Source: Lachnospiraceae bacterium (lineage in GTDB: Bacteria; Bacillota; Clostridia; Lachnospirales; Lachnospiraceae). From it: 64,000 nt of DNA. A model generated the notes under the pieces. The model worked only from the letters and a program-made list of their open reading frames with translations. It was not told the origin of the DNA and did not search any database. The stretch is taken from positions 43,216-107,215 of the forward strand of contig JAGAOO010000040.1 of assembly GCA_017623675.1 (NCBI GenBank), given 5' to 3'. Shown in pieces: positions 34,534 through 43,811 of this stretch; position 1 is the stretch's first letter; each line of letters opens with the position of its first letter. The position numbers and the translations under genes were made by a program.

Positions 34534-36264
34534 TTATGCACCCAGCTTTTCAATAATGTGTTGAATCATCTCTGAAACAACAGTGATATATCTGGATGAT
34601 GCATTATATGCATGCTGATATTTAATCAGATTCGTCAATTCTTCATCCGAAGAAACTCCTACAACTTCCTGTCTCTGGTTATTCACTTCGTTAACCAGAA
34701 CTGCCTGTTTATCTGAAATATTCGTATAGGTATAGCCCTTGTTGGCAAAATCCCCCACCATATTGGAATAATAATTATTAAAATCATTCATTACCAGGGT
34801 ATTTGGATCCAGTGTAGCAAAATCACTATTCCACAATTCCAGAAGTTCATCCGCAACCGCCTGATATTCTTCTCCGTTCACTCTTGTCAACGGCAAAAGT
34901 GCCGGATCCTTTACCAGTGCATCATTAATCTGTATCTGTCCCACTGTGTATAAGGAATAATAATCATCCGGATTCTCTTCGTTATATACCTGAACCGTTT
35001 TCGTAACCGGCGTTCCATTCTCATCCAATACAGTTATGGTCTGTTGCTGATAGCGTTCTACACCCTTTCGCACAAACAATTCCGTTCCCTGTACTTCGTT
35101 TCCTTCTCCAAAGCCTTTCCCGGCTTTTTCCGTATCCAGTATCCGATAGGTATTACCACTCACATCCGTTACCGTGATATTCGGACACAGCACATCATTA
35201 ATCTTTGTTACCATTCCATGAATCAACTGGTCAAACTGTGCAATCAGACTGGAAATATCCCGATTACTCAAGGTTCGATTAAAGTGAGTCAATGCTGCCT
35301 GATAATCCGCTTCACTGCCATAATTCTCCCGGAGAGGAATATCCGTATAATCCGGTGTGTAATCGCCTCTGGCAGATAACATGCCTTTCAGGGAACCGGC
35401 ATCAGAATTATCTCCTGATACACTAATCCGTTCCAGATTGAATACATTCGTATCATCTGCTTTCCAATATACAGTAAGCAAATCGGAACCGGCAGCCACC
35501 GGCTTGGTTCCGATTTCAAAGGTACGGTCATCCGATACCAGCAAATGTTCTTCTGCATAGACATTCACAGTACCGTCTGTCTGTTCCTTAATTTCTATAG
35601 AGATCAGACCGGACAACTCATCCAGTGCCTGATTTCTTGCATCTTTATAATCATTGGCAGCTTCTATTTTACCGCCTTCACATTTTAATATTTTCTGGTT
35701 TAAATCATAGATTCTTTTTGCAATGATATTGATTTCTTCTGCCTGAGACTGAATCTCACCATTCAGATTCCTCTGATAATCCCTTAACTGAGAGTATATT
35801 TCAGTGGCACGGTTCACAAATGAAGAAGCGGTTGCCACTAATGATGTTCGTTCTACCAGACCATTCGGTGTCTTCTGAACCTCTTGGATAGATTTCCAAA
35901 GATTCTCCATATAATCCTGAAAGGTACTTCCCTCTGTTTCACCAAAGTATTCCTGAACCTCGTCAATAACACCTGCTTTGGTTTGATAAAATTCCTGCCT
36001 GCCATTCTGAAGCCGATATTTGTTATCCAGATATTTATCTCTTGTGGTTCTGGTTTCCTCCACTCTGGTACCCAAACCGGTTTGCTTGATTCCAACTTTT
36101 GTATATCCTAATTTCTGATAAGCCAAGTCTGATAACAATACCTGTTGACGGGAATAACCTTCAGTATTCAGGTTGGTCAGATTATGTGCAGTTGTATTAA
36201 TCGCATTCTGATGCGCCTGTAACCCTGAAGTACCAATGTACATTCTTCCCATTGTTCCAGCCAT
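34534..36264 (-). CDS. flgK: Flagellar hook-associated protein FlgK (copy 2)
   Basis: 576 residues. Terminal motifs MYIGTSGLQAHQNAINTTAH, LTNLNTEGYSRQQVLLSD and SSDEELTNLIKYQHAYNASSRYITVVSEMIQ (in parts) mark FlgK. Compared with the neighbour it is shorter in the central region. It starts with GGAGATGAGCAA before the ATG and follows flgN by 17 bp. Both copies are intact, so a hook with two junction proteins or alternative use with the two flagellins is possible. Confidence 0.93.
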   Translation of the reverse strand: MAGTMGRMYIGTSGLQAHQNAINTTAHNLTNLNTEGYSRQQVLLSDLAYQKLGYTKVGIKQTGLGTRVEETRTTRDKYLDNKYRLQNGRQEFYQTKAGVIDEVQEYFGETEGSTFQDYMENLWKSIQEVQKTPNGLVERTSLVATASSFVNRATEIYSQLRDYQRNLNGEIQSQAEEINIIAKRIYDLNQKILKCEGGKIEAANDYKDARNQALDELSGLISIEIKEQTDGTVNVYAEEHLLVSDDRTFEIGTKPVAAGSDLLTVYWKADDTNVFNLERISVSGDNSDAGSLKGMLSARGDYTPDYTDIPLRENYGSEADYQAALTHFNRTLSNRDISSLIAQFDQLIHGMVTKINDVLCPNITVTDVSGNTYRILDTEKAGKGFGEGNEVQGTELFVRKGVERYQQQTITVLDENGTPVTKTVQVYNEENPDDYYSLYTVGQIQINDALVKDPALLPLTRVNGEEYQAVADELLELWNSDFATLDPNTLVMNDFNNYYSNMVGDFANKGYTYTNISDKQAVLVNEVNNQRQEVVGVSSDEELTNLIKYQHAYNASSRYITVVSEMIQHIIEKLGA

Positions 36265-36281
36265 TTGCTCATCTCCTTACT

Positions 36282-36797
36282 CTAGCTCTTACTGTCAAAC
36301 TGGCTGTATGCTGCTCCCAGCATATCGCCACTGTAAGATTTTTTGTCATAATTAGCAGTTTCCGGTGCCTGCCCTGCAGTTTGAAGAATATTGATGTTAA
36401 ACTCCGTCATTTCCAGCGCATCCTCTAACAAATCCCGATTCTGTGCATTTACCTGTTGCAGCTTTCCAACCACTTCCCGCAGTCGGTGATGCAGTTCACT
36501 TAATGGCTTCTGAAACTCCGGCTGGTTCTCCATCACGCGGACAATATCAGCAACCGTCATAGTATCCGGCTTTCGATTCAGAACGACTGCAATATTGTCT
36601 ACAATACTCTGCCTTCTCTTTTCCAGAACCAAAACCTTATCTATGACATTCTGTTCATTCTCTGTAATCTTCTGAAGCTGTTCAATGTCGCCCTTTACAA
36701 TCACCTGTGTTTTGGTGTCAGACACCTGATACAGGTCCTCATATATAACACATTCCTGCTCCAATACCTGAATCAATTCTTCAATTAAACTAGCCAT
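36282..36797 (-). CDS. flgN: FlgN-type chaperone for FlgK/FlgL
   Basis: 171 residues, all helical, with FlgN features: LIEELIQVLEQECVIYEDLY, QLQKITENEQNVIDKVLVLEK and LREVVGKLQQVNAQNRDLL. It lies between flgM and flgK, the standard place. FlgN holds FlgK and FlgL before export. The C-terminal ~30 residues (NYDKKSYSGDMLGAAYSQFD) are flexible and may carry the binding site. Confidence 0.9.
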   Translation of the reverse strand: MASLIEELIQVLEQECVIYEDLYQVSDTKTQVIVKGDIEQLQKITENEQNVIDKVLVLEKRRQSIVDNIAVVLNRKPDTMTVADIVRVMENQPEFQKPLSELHHRLREVVGKLQQVNAQNRDLLEDALEMTEFNINILQTAGQAPETANYDKKSYSGDMLGAAYSQFDSKS

Positions 36798-36821
36798 GCT
36801 GATACTCCTATTCCTTCTTAC

Positions 36822-37109
36822 TTACATAGTACGTTCTGCATAAGCAGACATCAGTTTTTCTGCAAAGCTTTCATTGCTGACATTATAAGTACCGTTATCA
36901 ATTGCGGTCTTTAATGCATTTACCTTGTCCTCGCGAACATCCGGTACTTTTGCCAATGCTGCTTTTGCAATCTGCATATCTTTACCGATAGAAGAAAAAG
37001 ACACCTGATCCGTGGTATTCACACTTCCGGCATATCCAGCTTTACCAGTCTTTCTGGTCTTACTTGTGCCGTATAACTGATTGATTTGGTTATAAGCATC
37101 TATACGCAT
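36822..37109 (-). CDS. flgM: Anti-sigma-28 factor FlgM
   Basis: 95 residues from the ATG at 37109, which has AAGGTGG five bases upstream; a GTG nine bases earlier is possible. Disordered N-terminal half and C-terminal sigma-binding helices: VSFSSIGKDMQIAKAALAKV, VREDKVNALKTAIDNGTYNV, FAEKLMSAYAE. It holds sigma-28 until the hook is complete and is then exported. First gene of flgM-flgN-flgK-flgK-flgL-fliW-csrA. Confidence 0.93.
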   Translation of the reverse strand: MRIDAYNQINQLYGTSKTRKTGKAGYAGSVNTTDQVSFSSIGKDMQIAKAALAKVPDVREDKVNALKTAIDNGTYNVSNESFAEKLMSAYAERTM

Positions 37110-37152
37110 AATAGCCACCTTCCTCCTTGAAAATTATTCTTCTATACAATAT

Positions 37153-37179
37153 TTATCGTCAGATTCAACATTAACTTTA
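37153..37179 (-). promoter_or_regulatory. Sigma-28 promoter of the flgM operon
   Basis: Minus-strand TAAA (37176-37179), exactly 15 bp, GACGATAA (37153-37160): 7 of 8 at the -10 against GCCGATAA. It lies about 45 bp before the flgM start. FlgM would thus be made from a promoter its own target activates. Confidence 0.85.
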
Positions 37180-37196
37180 GTTGTTTTTCAAAAAAA

Positions 37197-37222
37197 GAAT
37201 GGGCAACATTTGCTGCCCATTC
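37197..37222 (-). terminator. Terminator between flgM promoter and symporter gene
   Basis: A 9-bp stem (GAATGGGCA with TGCCCATTC) followed on the minus strand by a run of seven T. It ends transcription from the symporter gene ahead of the flgM promoter. Confidence 0.88.
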
Positions 37223-37263
37223 TAATCTTTCTATCTTTGTATAACCACAATCACCGTGATTTA

Positions 37264-38796
37264 TTATGCATTTTCTCCTAAAGAGGTCTTTTCTGTAACC
37301 GTAACCTTTTGGTCATAGCAGGAGAAAATTTCGTCCACAGTTTCCTGTTTCATCTTAGGTGTAATCAAGCTGACAATCGGCACTACAATCAAGCTTGCTA
37401 CCATTGCAATTGCTCCCGCATTAATTGGGGATGCAATGAATTTAAAGAACATATTAGAAACAGTAAGACCTACACCTACAACAAAACTTGCCCATACTGC
37501 TGCCTTAGTAACCTTCTTAGAATACAGTCCATACATAAATGGTGCTAAAAATGCTCCTGCCAACGCTCCCCATGAGATACCCATCAACTGAGCAATAAAT
37601 GTTGGTGGATTCAACGCAATTACGACTGAGAGAATAATGAAGAACGCGATCAGTACACGCATAACAATTAACTGTGTCTTTTCCTTCATATCCTTTACAA
37701 TGGTTCCCTTAATGAAATCCAAGGTCAAGGTAGAACTTGAAGTCAGAACCAAAGACGATAAAGTAGACATCGACGCAGATAATACCAGCACAATCACGAT
37801 ACCAATCAGAATATCCGGCAGGGTTGACAACATTGCAGGTACAATAGCATCATACATAACACTTCCGTCTGCTTTGTAAATATCTGCATCAGCATATAAT
37901 CTTGCAAAACCACCCAGGAAATAGCATCCACCGGAAATAATAATTGCAAATATAGTAGAAACTACCGTACCGGTCTTTACTGCCCGTTCATCCTTAATCG
38001 CATAGAACTTATGTACCATCTGTGGCAAGCCCCAGGTTCCTAACGAGGTCAGAACCACGACACCAATCAGATTCACAACATCCGGTCCAAAGAAGGAAGT
38101 AAATACACCCTTTTGTCCCATGGTAACTGCCACATCACTTTCCAGTTCAGCAAGCTGGAATACTGCCTCATAGAAACCGCCATGGCCATTTAACACTGCA
38201 ACAATAACTGCAACAATACCAATCAGCATAATGATTCCCTGAATAAAATCATTGATTGCAGTTGCCATATAACCACCTAAGATTACATATACACCTGTCA
38301 GAACTGCCATGGTAATAATACATGCAGAGTATGGGATATCAAATGCCATTGCAAACAGCCGGGATAATCCATTATAAATAGAAGCGGTATATGGAATTAA
38401 AAAAACAAAACAAATGGCAGATGCCACCAGCTTCAACGCCTTGCTGTCATATCGTTTTCCAAAGAAATCCGGCATCGTTGCCGATTCTAACTTCTGACTC
38501 ATAACACGAGTTCTTCTTCCCAGAATTACCCACGCCAGAAGACTTCCAATAAATGCATTTCCAAGTCCAATCCAGGTGGAAGCCAGACCGTATTTCCATC
38601 CGAATTGTCCTGCATATCCTACAAATACTACTGATGAGAAATAAGATGTACCAAATGCAAATGCTGTCATCCATGGTCCAACACTTCTTCCTCCCAATAC
38701 AAAATCGTTTACATTCGTTGCTTTTTTTCTGGAGTAAACACCAACCGCAATCATAATTGCAAAGAATACCAGCAACAGAATAATTTTAACTGCCAT
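37264..38796 (-). CDS. Sodium/solute symporter (SSS family)
   Basis: 510 residues with about 13 membrane helices and the LeuT-fold SSS pattern: VNDFVLGGRSVGPWMTAFAF, SYFSSVVFVGYAGQFGWKYG, GLGNAFIGSLLAWVILGRR and SASMSTLSSLVLTSSSTLTLD. It resembles PutP/pantothenate-type transporters (Na+ coupled uptake of an amino acid or carboxylate); the substrate cannot be fixed from sequence. It stands alone between a sigma-A promoter (38866-38894) and a terminator and is not part of the flagellar operons around it. Confidence 0.9.
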   Translation of the reverse strand: MAVKIILLLVFFAIMIAVGVYSRKKATNVNDFVLGGRSVGPWMTAFAFGTSYFSSVVFVGYAGQFGWKYGLASTWIGLGNAFIGSLLAWVILGRRTRVMSQKLESATMPDFFGKRYDSKALKLVASAICFVFLIPYTASIYNGLSRLFAMAFDIPYSACIITMAVLTGVYVILGGYMATAINDFIQGIIMLIGIVAVIVAVLNGHGGFYEAVFQLAELESDVAVTMGQKGVFTSFFGPDVVNLIGVVVLTSLGTWGLPQMVHKFYAIKDERAVKTGTVVSTIFAIIISGGCYFLGGFARLYADADIYKADGSVMYDAIVPAMLSTLPDILIGIVIVLVLSASMSTLSSLVLTSSSTLTLDFIKGTIVKDMKEKTQLIVMRVLIAFFIILSVVIALNPPTFIAQLMGISWGALAGAFLAPFMYGLYSKKVTKAAVWASFVVGVGLTVSNMFFKFIASPINAGAIAMVASLIVVPIVSLITPKMKQETVDEIFSCYDQKVTVTEKTSLGENA

Positions 38797-38865
38797 ATCC
38801 TCTCTCCTTTTTATTACTTTTGTGTTTTAATGGCTTTTCGAGTTGTGAAATACCACATGTAACAC

Positions 38866-38894
38866 ATTGTAACATATGCGCTTTGTTAATGCAA
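38866..38894 (-). promoter_or_regulatory. Sigma-A promoter of the symporter gene
   Basis: Minus-strand TTGCAT (38889-38894), 17-bp spacer, TACAAT (38866-38871). A direct repeat TGTTACA/TGTTACA spans the -10 and could be an operator. Confidence 0.55.
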
Positions 38895-38911
38895 TGCGCT
38901 AAAGTGTTGAT

Positions 38912-39316
38912 TTACTTGTTATCCAAAAACCGCATTCTGGCAGCTTCCCTTTGTTTCGATTCCATTTGTGGTTCCGGTTGCTTCTTAATGGCACTTGCAA
39001 GATTGTTTGCCATAACCGCTTTGCAATTGTCGCAAAACCGTCCGGTTTTAATCATTGCTCCACAGTTTTCACACGCCAATCCAACCATAGATGCATCCGA
39101 AAATGCCAGACGTTCCTGACGAACCCAGCGTTTAATCTGATTTATAGATACGTCATTTTCTTCTGCCACCTTTGTAATAGATGCCTCCGGATGTTCCTTT
39201 ACATACTTTTTGACCTGCTGAAATAAATCCTCTAAGGCTTTCTCACAACCGGGACAAATTGGCTTTCCTATATAATTAAACATCTTCCCACAATTCTTGC
39301 AATTTCTAATATCCAT
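38912..39316 (-). CDS. Flagellar operon protein, YvyF/TIGR03826-like
   Basis: 134 residues from the ATG at 39316 (AAGGAGG seven bases before it); the longer frame would overlap comF. Two zinc-ribbon motifs: CKNCGKMFNYIGKPICPGC at the N-terminus and CENCGAMIKTGRFCDNC at about 84-100. Between them is a helix-turn-helix-like stretch (ITKVAEENDVSINQIKRWVR). YvyF-type proteins sit between comF and flgM in Bacillus, the same neighbourhood as here. Role in flagellar regulation is suspected but undefined. Confidence 0.85.
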   Translation of the reverse strand: MDIRNCKNCGKMFNYIGKPICPGCEKALEDLFQQVKKYVKEHPEASITKVAEENDVSINQIKRWVRQERLAFSDASMVGLACENCGAMIKTGRFCDNCKAVMANNLASAIKKQPEPQMESKQREAARMRFLDNK

Positions 39317-39329
39317 TCTGACTCCTCCT

Positions 39330-40058
39330 TCAATTACAAGTATCAAATCCCTTACCAATACAGATACTGGTATAGTACACTGTCTCTATTCCCCCTTGGA
39401 ACAAAGCCTCTGTACAGGCTTCTATTGTTGCTCCGGAAGTATATATATCATCTACCAACAACACTTTCTTTAATTTTACATCATTTCCCTTGAAGAAAAA
39501 AGCCTTTTTTAAATTATTCAATCGTTCTTTATCATTTAGTTCTTTTTGTGGCAAAGTATCCAGTCTTCGTACTAAATGTTTCTTATAACACGGCACCTGA
39601 AGCTTAGCACTCAGGTGCTCTGCCAGCAGTTCCGCCTGATTATAGCCTCGGTGTCGTCGCTTATTCCTATGTATGGGAACCGGGAGAATTCCATCCAGTT
39701 GCAGGGAAAGAAATTCTGTTCCAAATCGTTTCCAGATTTCTTCACTGTAAAAGTCTGCATATTCCCGCCGATTGTGATACTTAAAAGCTGTCACCCCTTC
39801 TTTTATGGGGCTTACATATTGAAACAACGGAAAGCCATGTTCAAAATGCTTAGGTATCCGTTTACAATCGCTGCAATATTCCTGTTCCTCCTGCTCTATG
39901 GGCTTACCACATTTCATACAACGGGGTTCCGGTACATAAGGAAGCTTTTTCTCACATTCCGGACAAATCAGCGGATTCTTTGGGTTCATTTTTACAATGT
40001 CCTGGCAGACAGGACACCGTCTGGGATATAACAAATCAACAATCGGTATGAAATTCAA
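39330..40058 (-). CDS. comF: ComF-family phosphoribosyltransferase-like protein
   Basis: 242 residues. TTG start at 40058 with AAAGGGG before it, overlapping the recD2 end by 23 bp. N-terminal zinc finger with CPVC, CPEC, CMKC and CSDC pairs (residues ~15-65), then a PRTase domain with the PRPP loop VLLVDDIYTSGAT at about 201-213. ComF takes part in DNA uptake for transformation. Pairing with a RecD2 helicase supports a DNA-processing role. Confidence 0.92.
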   Translation of the reverse strand: MNFIPIVDLLYPRRCPVCQDIVKMNPKNPLICPECEKKLPYVPEPRCMKCGKPIEQEEQEYCSDCKRIPKHFEHGFPLFQYVSPIKEGVTAFKYHNRREYADFYSEEIWKRFGTEFLSLQLDGILPVPIHRNKRRHRGYNQAELLAEHLSAKLQVPCYKKHLVRRLDTLPQKELNDKERLNNLKKAFFFKGNDVKLKKVLLVDDIYTSGATIEACTEALFQGGIETVYYTSICIGKGFDTCN

Positions 40059-42339
40059 TAGTATCCCCTTTCTGCATCTGTTCCTTAATTGCCCACATCA
40101 AACCGGAATAGCGCTTCTGCTCATCTGCGTTATCTACCATTTCGTGTATTTTATAACCATTACCGACAATCACCACGCATTTCTTTGCCCGGGTAATGGC
40201 TGTATATAACAGATTCCGATGCAGCAGCACCCTTGGCCCGCTTAATATAGGAAGTATCACTGCCGGATATTCGCTTCCCTGAGATTTATGTATGGTAATC
40301 GCATAGGCAAGCTCCAGTTCCTCTAACATCTTAAAGCCGTACGTGACCACCCTGTCATCATCCATCAGCACTTTCAGTTCTTCCGCATAGGTGTCAATTT
40401 CCTGAATAATGCCTATATCACCGTTAAAGACTCCCATACCTTTTTCCTGCTCGAAATAACCGCTTTTGTCATAAACAGCCCACTCCAGCTTATAGTTATT
40501 CTTTACCTGCATAACCTTATCTCCCTCCCGGAAGATAACATTCTGTACCGTATATTCTTTCTTCTTATCCGATGGAGGATTCAGGATTGCCTGCAATTCC
40601 CGATTTAGATTCTCTACTCCCAGTTCTCCCTGTCGCATGGGTGTCAGAACCTGTACCTCATAAGGCTTCGCCTGAACATACTTAGGCATCTTTACCGACG
40701 CCAGTTGTCCCACTTCCTCAATAATTGCCCTTGTGTTGTTCCGGGGAAGGAGAAAGAAATCCTGACTTTTATTGTTCATAACCGGATATTCACCCCGATT
40801 AATTCTGTGAGCATTCATGACAATATCGCTGTTTTCCTCCTGGCGATAAACCGTTGATAATTCAATGACCGGGAATACCTTCGCATTGATAATATCCTTT
40901 AACACATTGCCCGGTCCTACGCTTGGAAGCTGATTCACATCTCCCACCAGAATCAAATGAGTTCCGGGTACCACTGCCTGTAACAGTGCATGTGCCAGAT
41001 AGATATCTACCATAGACATCTCATCAATAATTACTACATCCGCTTCTAACGGATTCTGAGCATTTCGTTCAAACCGGAACCCTGTGTCCCCTTCCACTCC
41101 GCCATTCAATTCCAGCAGTCTGTGAATGGTCTGTGCCTGATAGCCGGTGGCTTCTGTCATACGTTTTGCTGCCCGTCCGGTAGGAGCTGCCAGTCGCAGT
41201 TCTAACCCTTCCTGTTCAAAATATTGAATAATGGTATTAATTACTGTGGTTTTTCCGGTTCCGGGTCCGCCGGTAATAATGACCAGCCCGGAGGTTGCTG
41301 CCTGCCGGACAGCACTGCGTTGCAGTTCATCTAATGCAATCTCTGATTTTTCTTCAATTCGTTTTAATATATTCTGTATTTCTATATCCGGCACATCATA
41401 AGTAAGATCCAAATCTAAAAGCATTCTTGCCGTATCCAATTCCTTGTAATACTGGGCATTTCCATAAACCGCCAGTATTCCGTTTATTTCCTTTAATACA
41501 ATTTTCCGTTCTAACTGCAAGGTAGAAAGCTGGCGTTCAATTGCCTCTTCATAGGAATACCGGAATACATCCTCTCCCTCCGGAACCAGAAAGCTTGCCA
41601 CCTTACGAATCAGCATTTCTTTTGGAAGAAACATATGTCCAAGACTGCCGGACTGATTCAAGGTATAAAGAATCGCTGACCGTATTCGAAATTCTGAGTC
41701 CGGACCGATACCTGCCCGTCTGGCAATTTCATCTGCTATCTTAAATCCAACTCCCTGAATATCATCTGCTAGCTGATATGGATTTTCTTCGATTACCCTA
41801 TACAGCCGATTCCCATATTCATTGAAGATTTTGACCGCCAAATGTGCATTTATTCCATATTTTCCAAGAAACATCATTGCCTGTCTTATATCCTGGCTTT
41901 CATGGAACTGGATTCCGATTTCCCTGGCCTTTCGTTCTGATATCCCCTTAATCTCTGATAAACGTTCCGGCTCGAATTCAATAATTCGAAAGGTATCTTT
42001 CTTGAATTTTTTAACGATATGCATTGCCAGCACCGGTCCAATTCCCTTAATTGCACCGGAGCAGAGATATCGTTCCATGCTGTCAACATCTTCCGGCATA
42101 CGAAGCTCATAGGAGGTTATCTTGAATTGGGTTTCATAGTAAGGATGTTCAACCTCTTCCCCTTCCGCACAGATATACAAGCCCTGCCGGGCGCCTTCCA
42201 CATATCCTACCAGCACATGAGAATCATCATACTTTTCATCTGTTACCACAGACAGTACTGTATATCCATTCTCTTCATTCCGATATATAATTTTTTCAAT
42301 ATATCCCTCCAGCTTCAATTGATTTCTCCTTCTGCTCAT
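40036..42339 (-). CDS. recD2: RecD2-type ATP-dependent DNA helicase
   Basis: 767 residues. N-terminal OB-like domain (LEGYIEKIIYRNEENGYTVL), helix-hairpin-helix region (IKGIGPVLAMHIVKKF), Walker A GGPGTGKTTVIN near 350, DEMSMVD Walker B, RAKKCVVIVG at the C-terminus and AITIHKSQGSEYP motif. It is a 5'-3' SF1 helicase of the RecD2/YrrC type, without RecBC. The annotated ATG has only a weak ribosome site; a TTG seven codons on has AGAAGGAG in front of it and is a plausible true start. Confidence 0.94.
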   Translation of the reverse strand: MSRRRNQLKLEGYIEKIIYRNEENGYTVLSVVTDEKYDDSHVLVGYVEGARQGLYICAEGEEVEHPYYETQFKITSYELRMPEDVDSMERYLCSGAIKGIGPVLAMHIVKKFKKDTFRIIEFEPERLSEIKGISERKAREIGIQFHESQDIRQAMMFLGKYGINAHLAVKIFNEYGNRLYRVIEENPYQLADDIQGVGFKIADEIARRAGIGPDSEFRIRSAILYTLNQSGSLGHMFLPKEMLIRKVASFLVPEGEDVFRYSYEEAIERQLSTLQLERKIVLKEINGILAVYGNAQYYKELDTARMLLDLDLTYDVPDIEIQNILKRIEEKSEIALDELQRSAVRQAATSGLVIITGGPGTGKTTVINTIIQYFEQEGLELRLAAPTGRAAKRMTEATGYQAQTIHRLLELNGGVEGDTGFRFERNAQNPLEADVVIIDEMSMVDIYLAHALLQAVVPGTHLILVGDVNQLPSVGPGNVLKDIINAKVFPVIELSTVYRQEENSDIVMNAHRINRGEYPVMNNKSQDFFLLPRNNTRAIIEEVGQLASVKMPKYVQAKPYEVQVLTPMRQGELGVENLNRELQAILNPPSDKKKEYTVQNVIFREGDKVMQVKNNYKLEWAVYDKSGYFEQEKGMGVFNGDIGIIQEIDTYAEELKVLMDDDRVVTYGFKMLEELELAYAITIHKSQGSEYPAVILPILSGPRVLLHRNLLYTAITRAKKCVVIVGNGYKIHEMVDNADEQKRYSGLMWAIKEQMQKGDTIEFHTDC

Positions 42340-42394
42340 TCACTGCATTCATCTCATGACTAAAATCACGAGTGTTTTACGTCACATCATAAAA

Positions 42395-42441
42395 GGCTGC
42401 CAAACAAAGAAGGGAATTCCCCGGCTTCATTTGTGGCAGCC
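42395..42441 (-). terminator. Probable terminator after the flgJ-like gene
   Basis: An 8-bp stem GGCTGCCA/TGGCAGCC (42395-42402/42434-42441), followed on the minus strand by TTTTATG. It lies 13 bp after the flgJ-like stop. Confidence 0.65.
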
Positions 42442-42453
42442 CCCTGTCACGAC

Positions 42454-42915
42454 TTACATATGAATTGATTCTGCAGCACCGATGGCTTCCTTTTCCTCTT
42501 CCTTCGGTTCTGCATTTTTCGTCTCTGTTTCCGATGCAGCAGGCACAGCCTCCGCTGACTTAATACTCACTGCGTTCATGTTATTCTTCATGGATTCATA
42601 TAACATCTGGGCAATTCCCAAATCACCATTCTCAGCAATCACGCCCGAGTATTCCTGCAACATCATATCTCCAAAATAATCCAGATACTTATTATCTTCC
42701 TCTTCCTCCGACTTCGGAATACTTTCCTGTACCTGGTTCATAACCTGTTCTATCAGATATGCTTCGAATTCCTTACAGGCATCCATCAACTCTTCATCCG
42801 TTGCTTCCTTCAAAGCGTCGCTGTTCAACTTGCCTTCCAGAGCAGAGGCTTTCACGCTGCTTGCATTATTCTGGGTATAGTAATTATTATAAATATCACC
42901 AATGGAACCAGTCAT
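42454..42915 (-). CDS. FlgJ-like rod-binding protein
   Basis: 153 residues. Only the rod-binding half of FlgJ is present: ATDEELMDACKEFEAYLIEQVM, YLDYFGDMMLQEYSGVIAE and GDLGIAQMLYESMKNN in parts. The muramidase domain of proteobacterial FlgJ is missing, as usual in Firmicutes. The C-terminal ~40 residues are Glu/Ala-rich. It promotes rod assembly outside the membrane. It ends the mbl-flgF-flgG-flgJ operon. Confidence 0.85.
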   Translation of the reverse strand: MTGSIGDIYNNYYTQNNASSVKASALEGKLNSDALKEATDEELMDACKEFEAYLIEQVMNQVQESIPKSEEEEDNKYLDYFGDMMLQEYSGVIAENGDLGIAQMLYESMKNNMNAVSIKSAEAVPAASETETKNAEPKEEEKEAIGAAESIHM

Positions 42916-42924
42916 AATCTACGC

Positions 42925-43773
42925 CTACCTTCTTAAATTATTTGCCTGCTCCAGCATTTCATCCGATGCCTGAATCACCTTCGAATTCATCTGATATGCC
43001 CGCTGTGCCACAATCAGATTCACCATTTCATCTGCAACCTGCACGTTAGATGCTTCTATGTAGCTCTGGTGTGTAGCACTTCTGGTCAAACCAGCCGTCT
43101 GGGATTCCTCCATAGGATTACCGGAAGCTACGGTCTGTCTGTAACGGTTACCGGAAGCTTTCTCCAAGCCCGCCGGGTTATTGAACTGTACCAAACCAAG
43201 TTGCACATTATAAAGCGGATTTCCATTGGCATCTGTCTGTACCAGATTCACCTGGTCATCCCCATTTGCCGATACGGTAATTGTTCCATCCTTTGCAATT
43301 CCAATGGTGGTTGCGTTCACGCCCTTTGGTATAATAATGGCATTATTGAATTGATCCAATACCGGATTACCATCAGAGGTACATAACATTGTACCATTAG
43401 CAACCGGTGACACAGCAAAATTACCATCTCTGGTGTACTGTATCTCACCATTTTCTGTTCGCACTTTAAAGAAACCGTCACCTTCGATAGCAACCGCAAA
43501 AGGGCTTTCATTTGGTGTCAGATTACCCTGTTTAAAGTTACTGGTGATTGCCGCCGTCCGGCTTCCCAAACCAACCTGTGCACCTACCGGTTTTTCTTCC
43601 CCTGCATTATTGGTAGAGCGGGTTTGTAATGTCTGATACAGCAGTGATTTGAATTCTGCCGTCTCAGTTTTATAACCGGTGGTATTTAAGTTTGCTAAAT
43701 TATTCGCAATTGTATCAACATTTTCCTGCTGGGCAATCATTCCGCTTGCCGCAGTCCATAAAGATCTTACCAC
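42925..43773 (-). CDS. flgG: Flagellar basal-body rod protein FlgG (FlhP-like)
   Basis: 282 residues. GTG start at 43773 with AAAGGAG seven bases before it. FlgG/FlgF family motifs: MIAQQENVDTIANNLANLNT, TTGYKTETAEFKSLLYQT, EGDGFFKV and C-terminal YIEASNVQVADEMVNLIVAQRAYQMNSK (in parts). Length near the usual 262-280. It forms the distal rod. 38 bp after flgF. Confidence 0.92.
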   Translation of the reverse strand: MVRSLWTAASGMIAQQENVDTIANNLANLNTTGYKTETAEFKSLLYQTLQTRSTNNAGEEKPVGAQVGLGSRTAAITSNFKQGNLTPNESPFAVAIEGDGFFKVRTENGEIQYTRDGNFAVSPVANGTMLCTSDGNPVLDQFNNAIIIPKGVNATTIGIAKDGTITVSANGDDQVNLVQTDANGNPLYNVQLGLVQFNNPAGLEKASGNRYRQTVASGNPMEESQTAGLTRSATHQSYIEASNVQVADEMVNLIVAQRAYQMNSKVIQASDEMLEQANNLRR

Positions 43774-43811
43774 GTGCTGCTCCTTTCTACTGCCTTATTC
43801 ACAAAAAGCAA

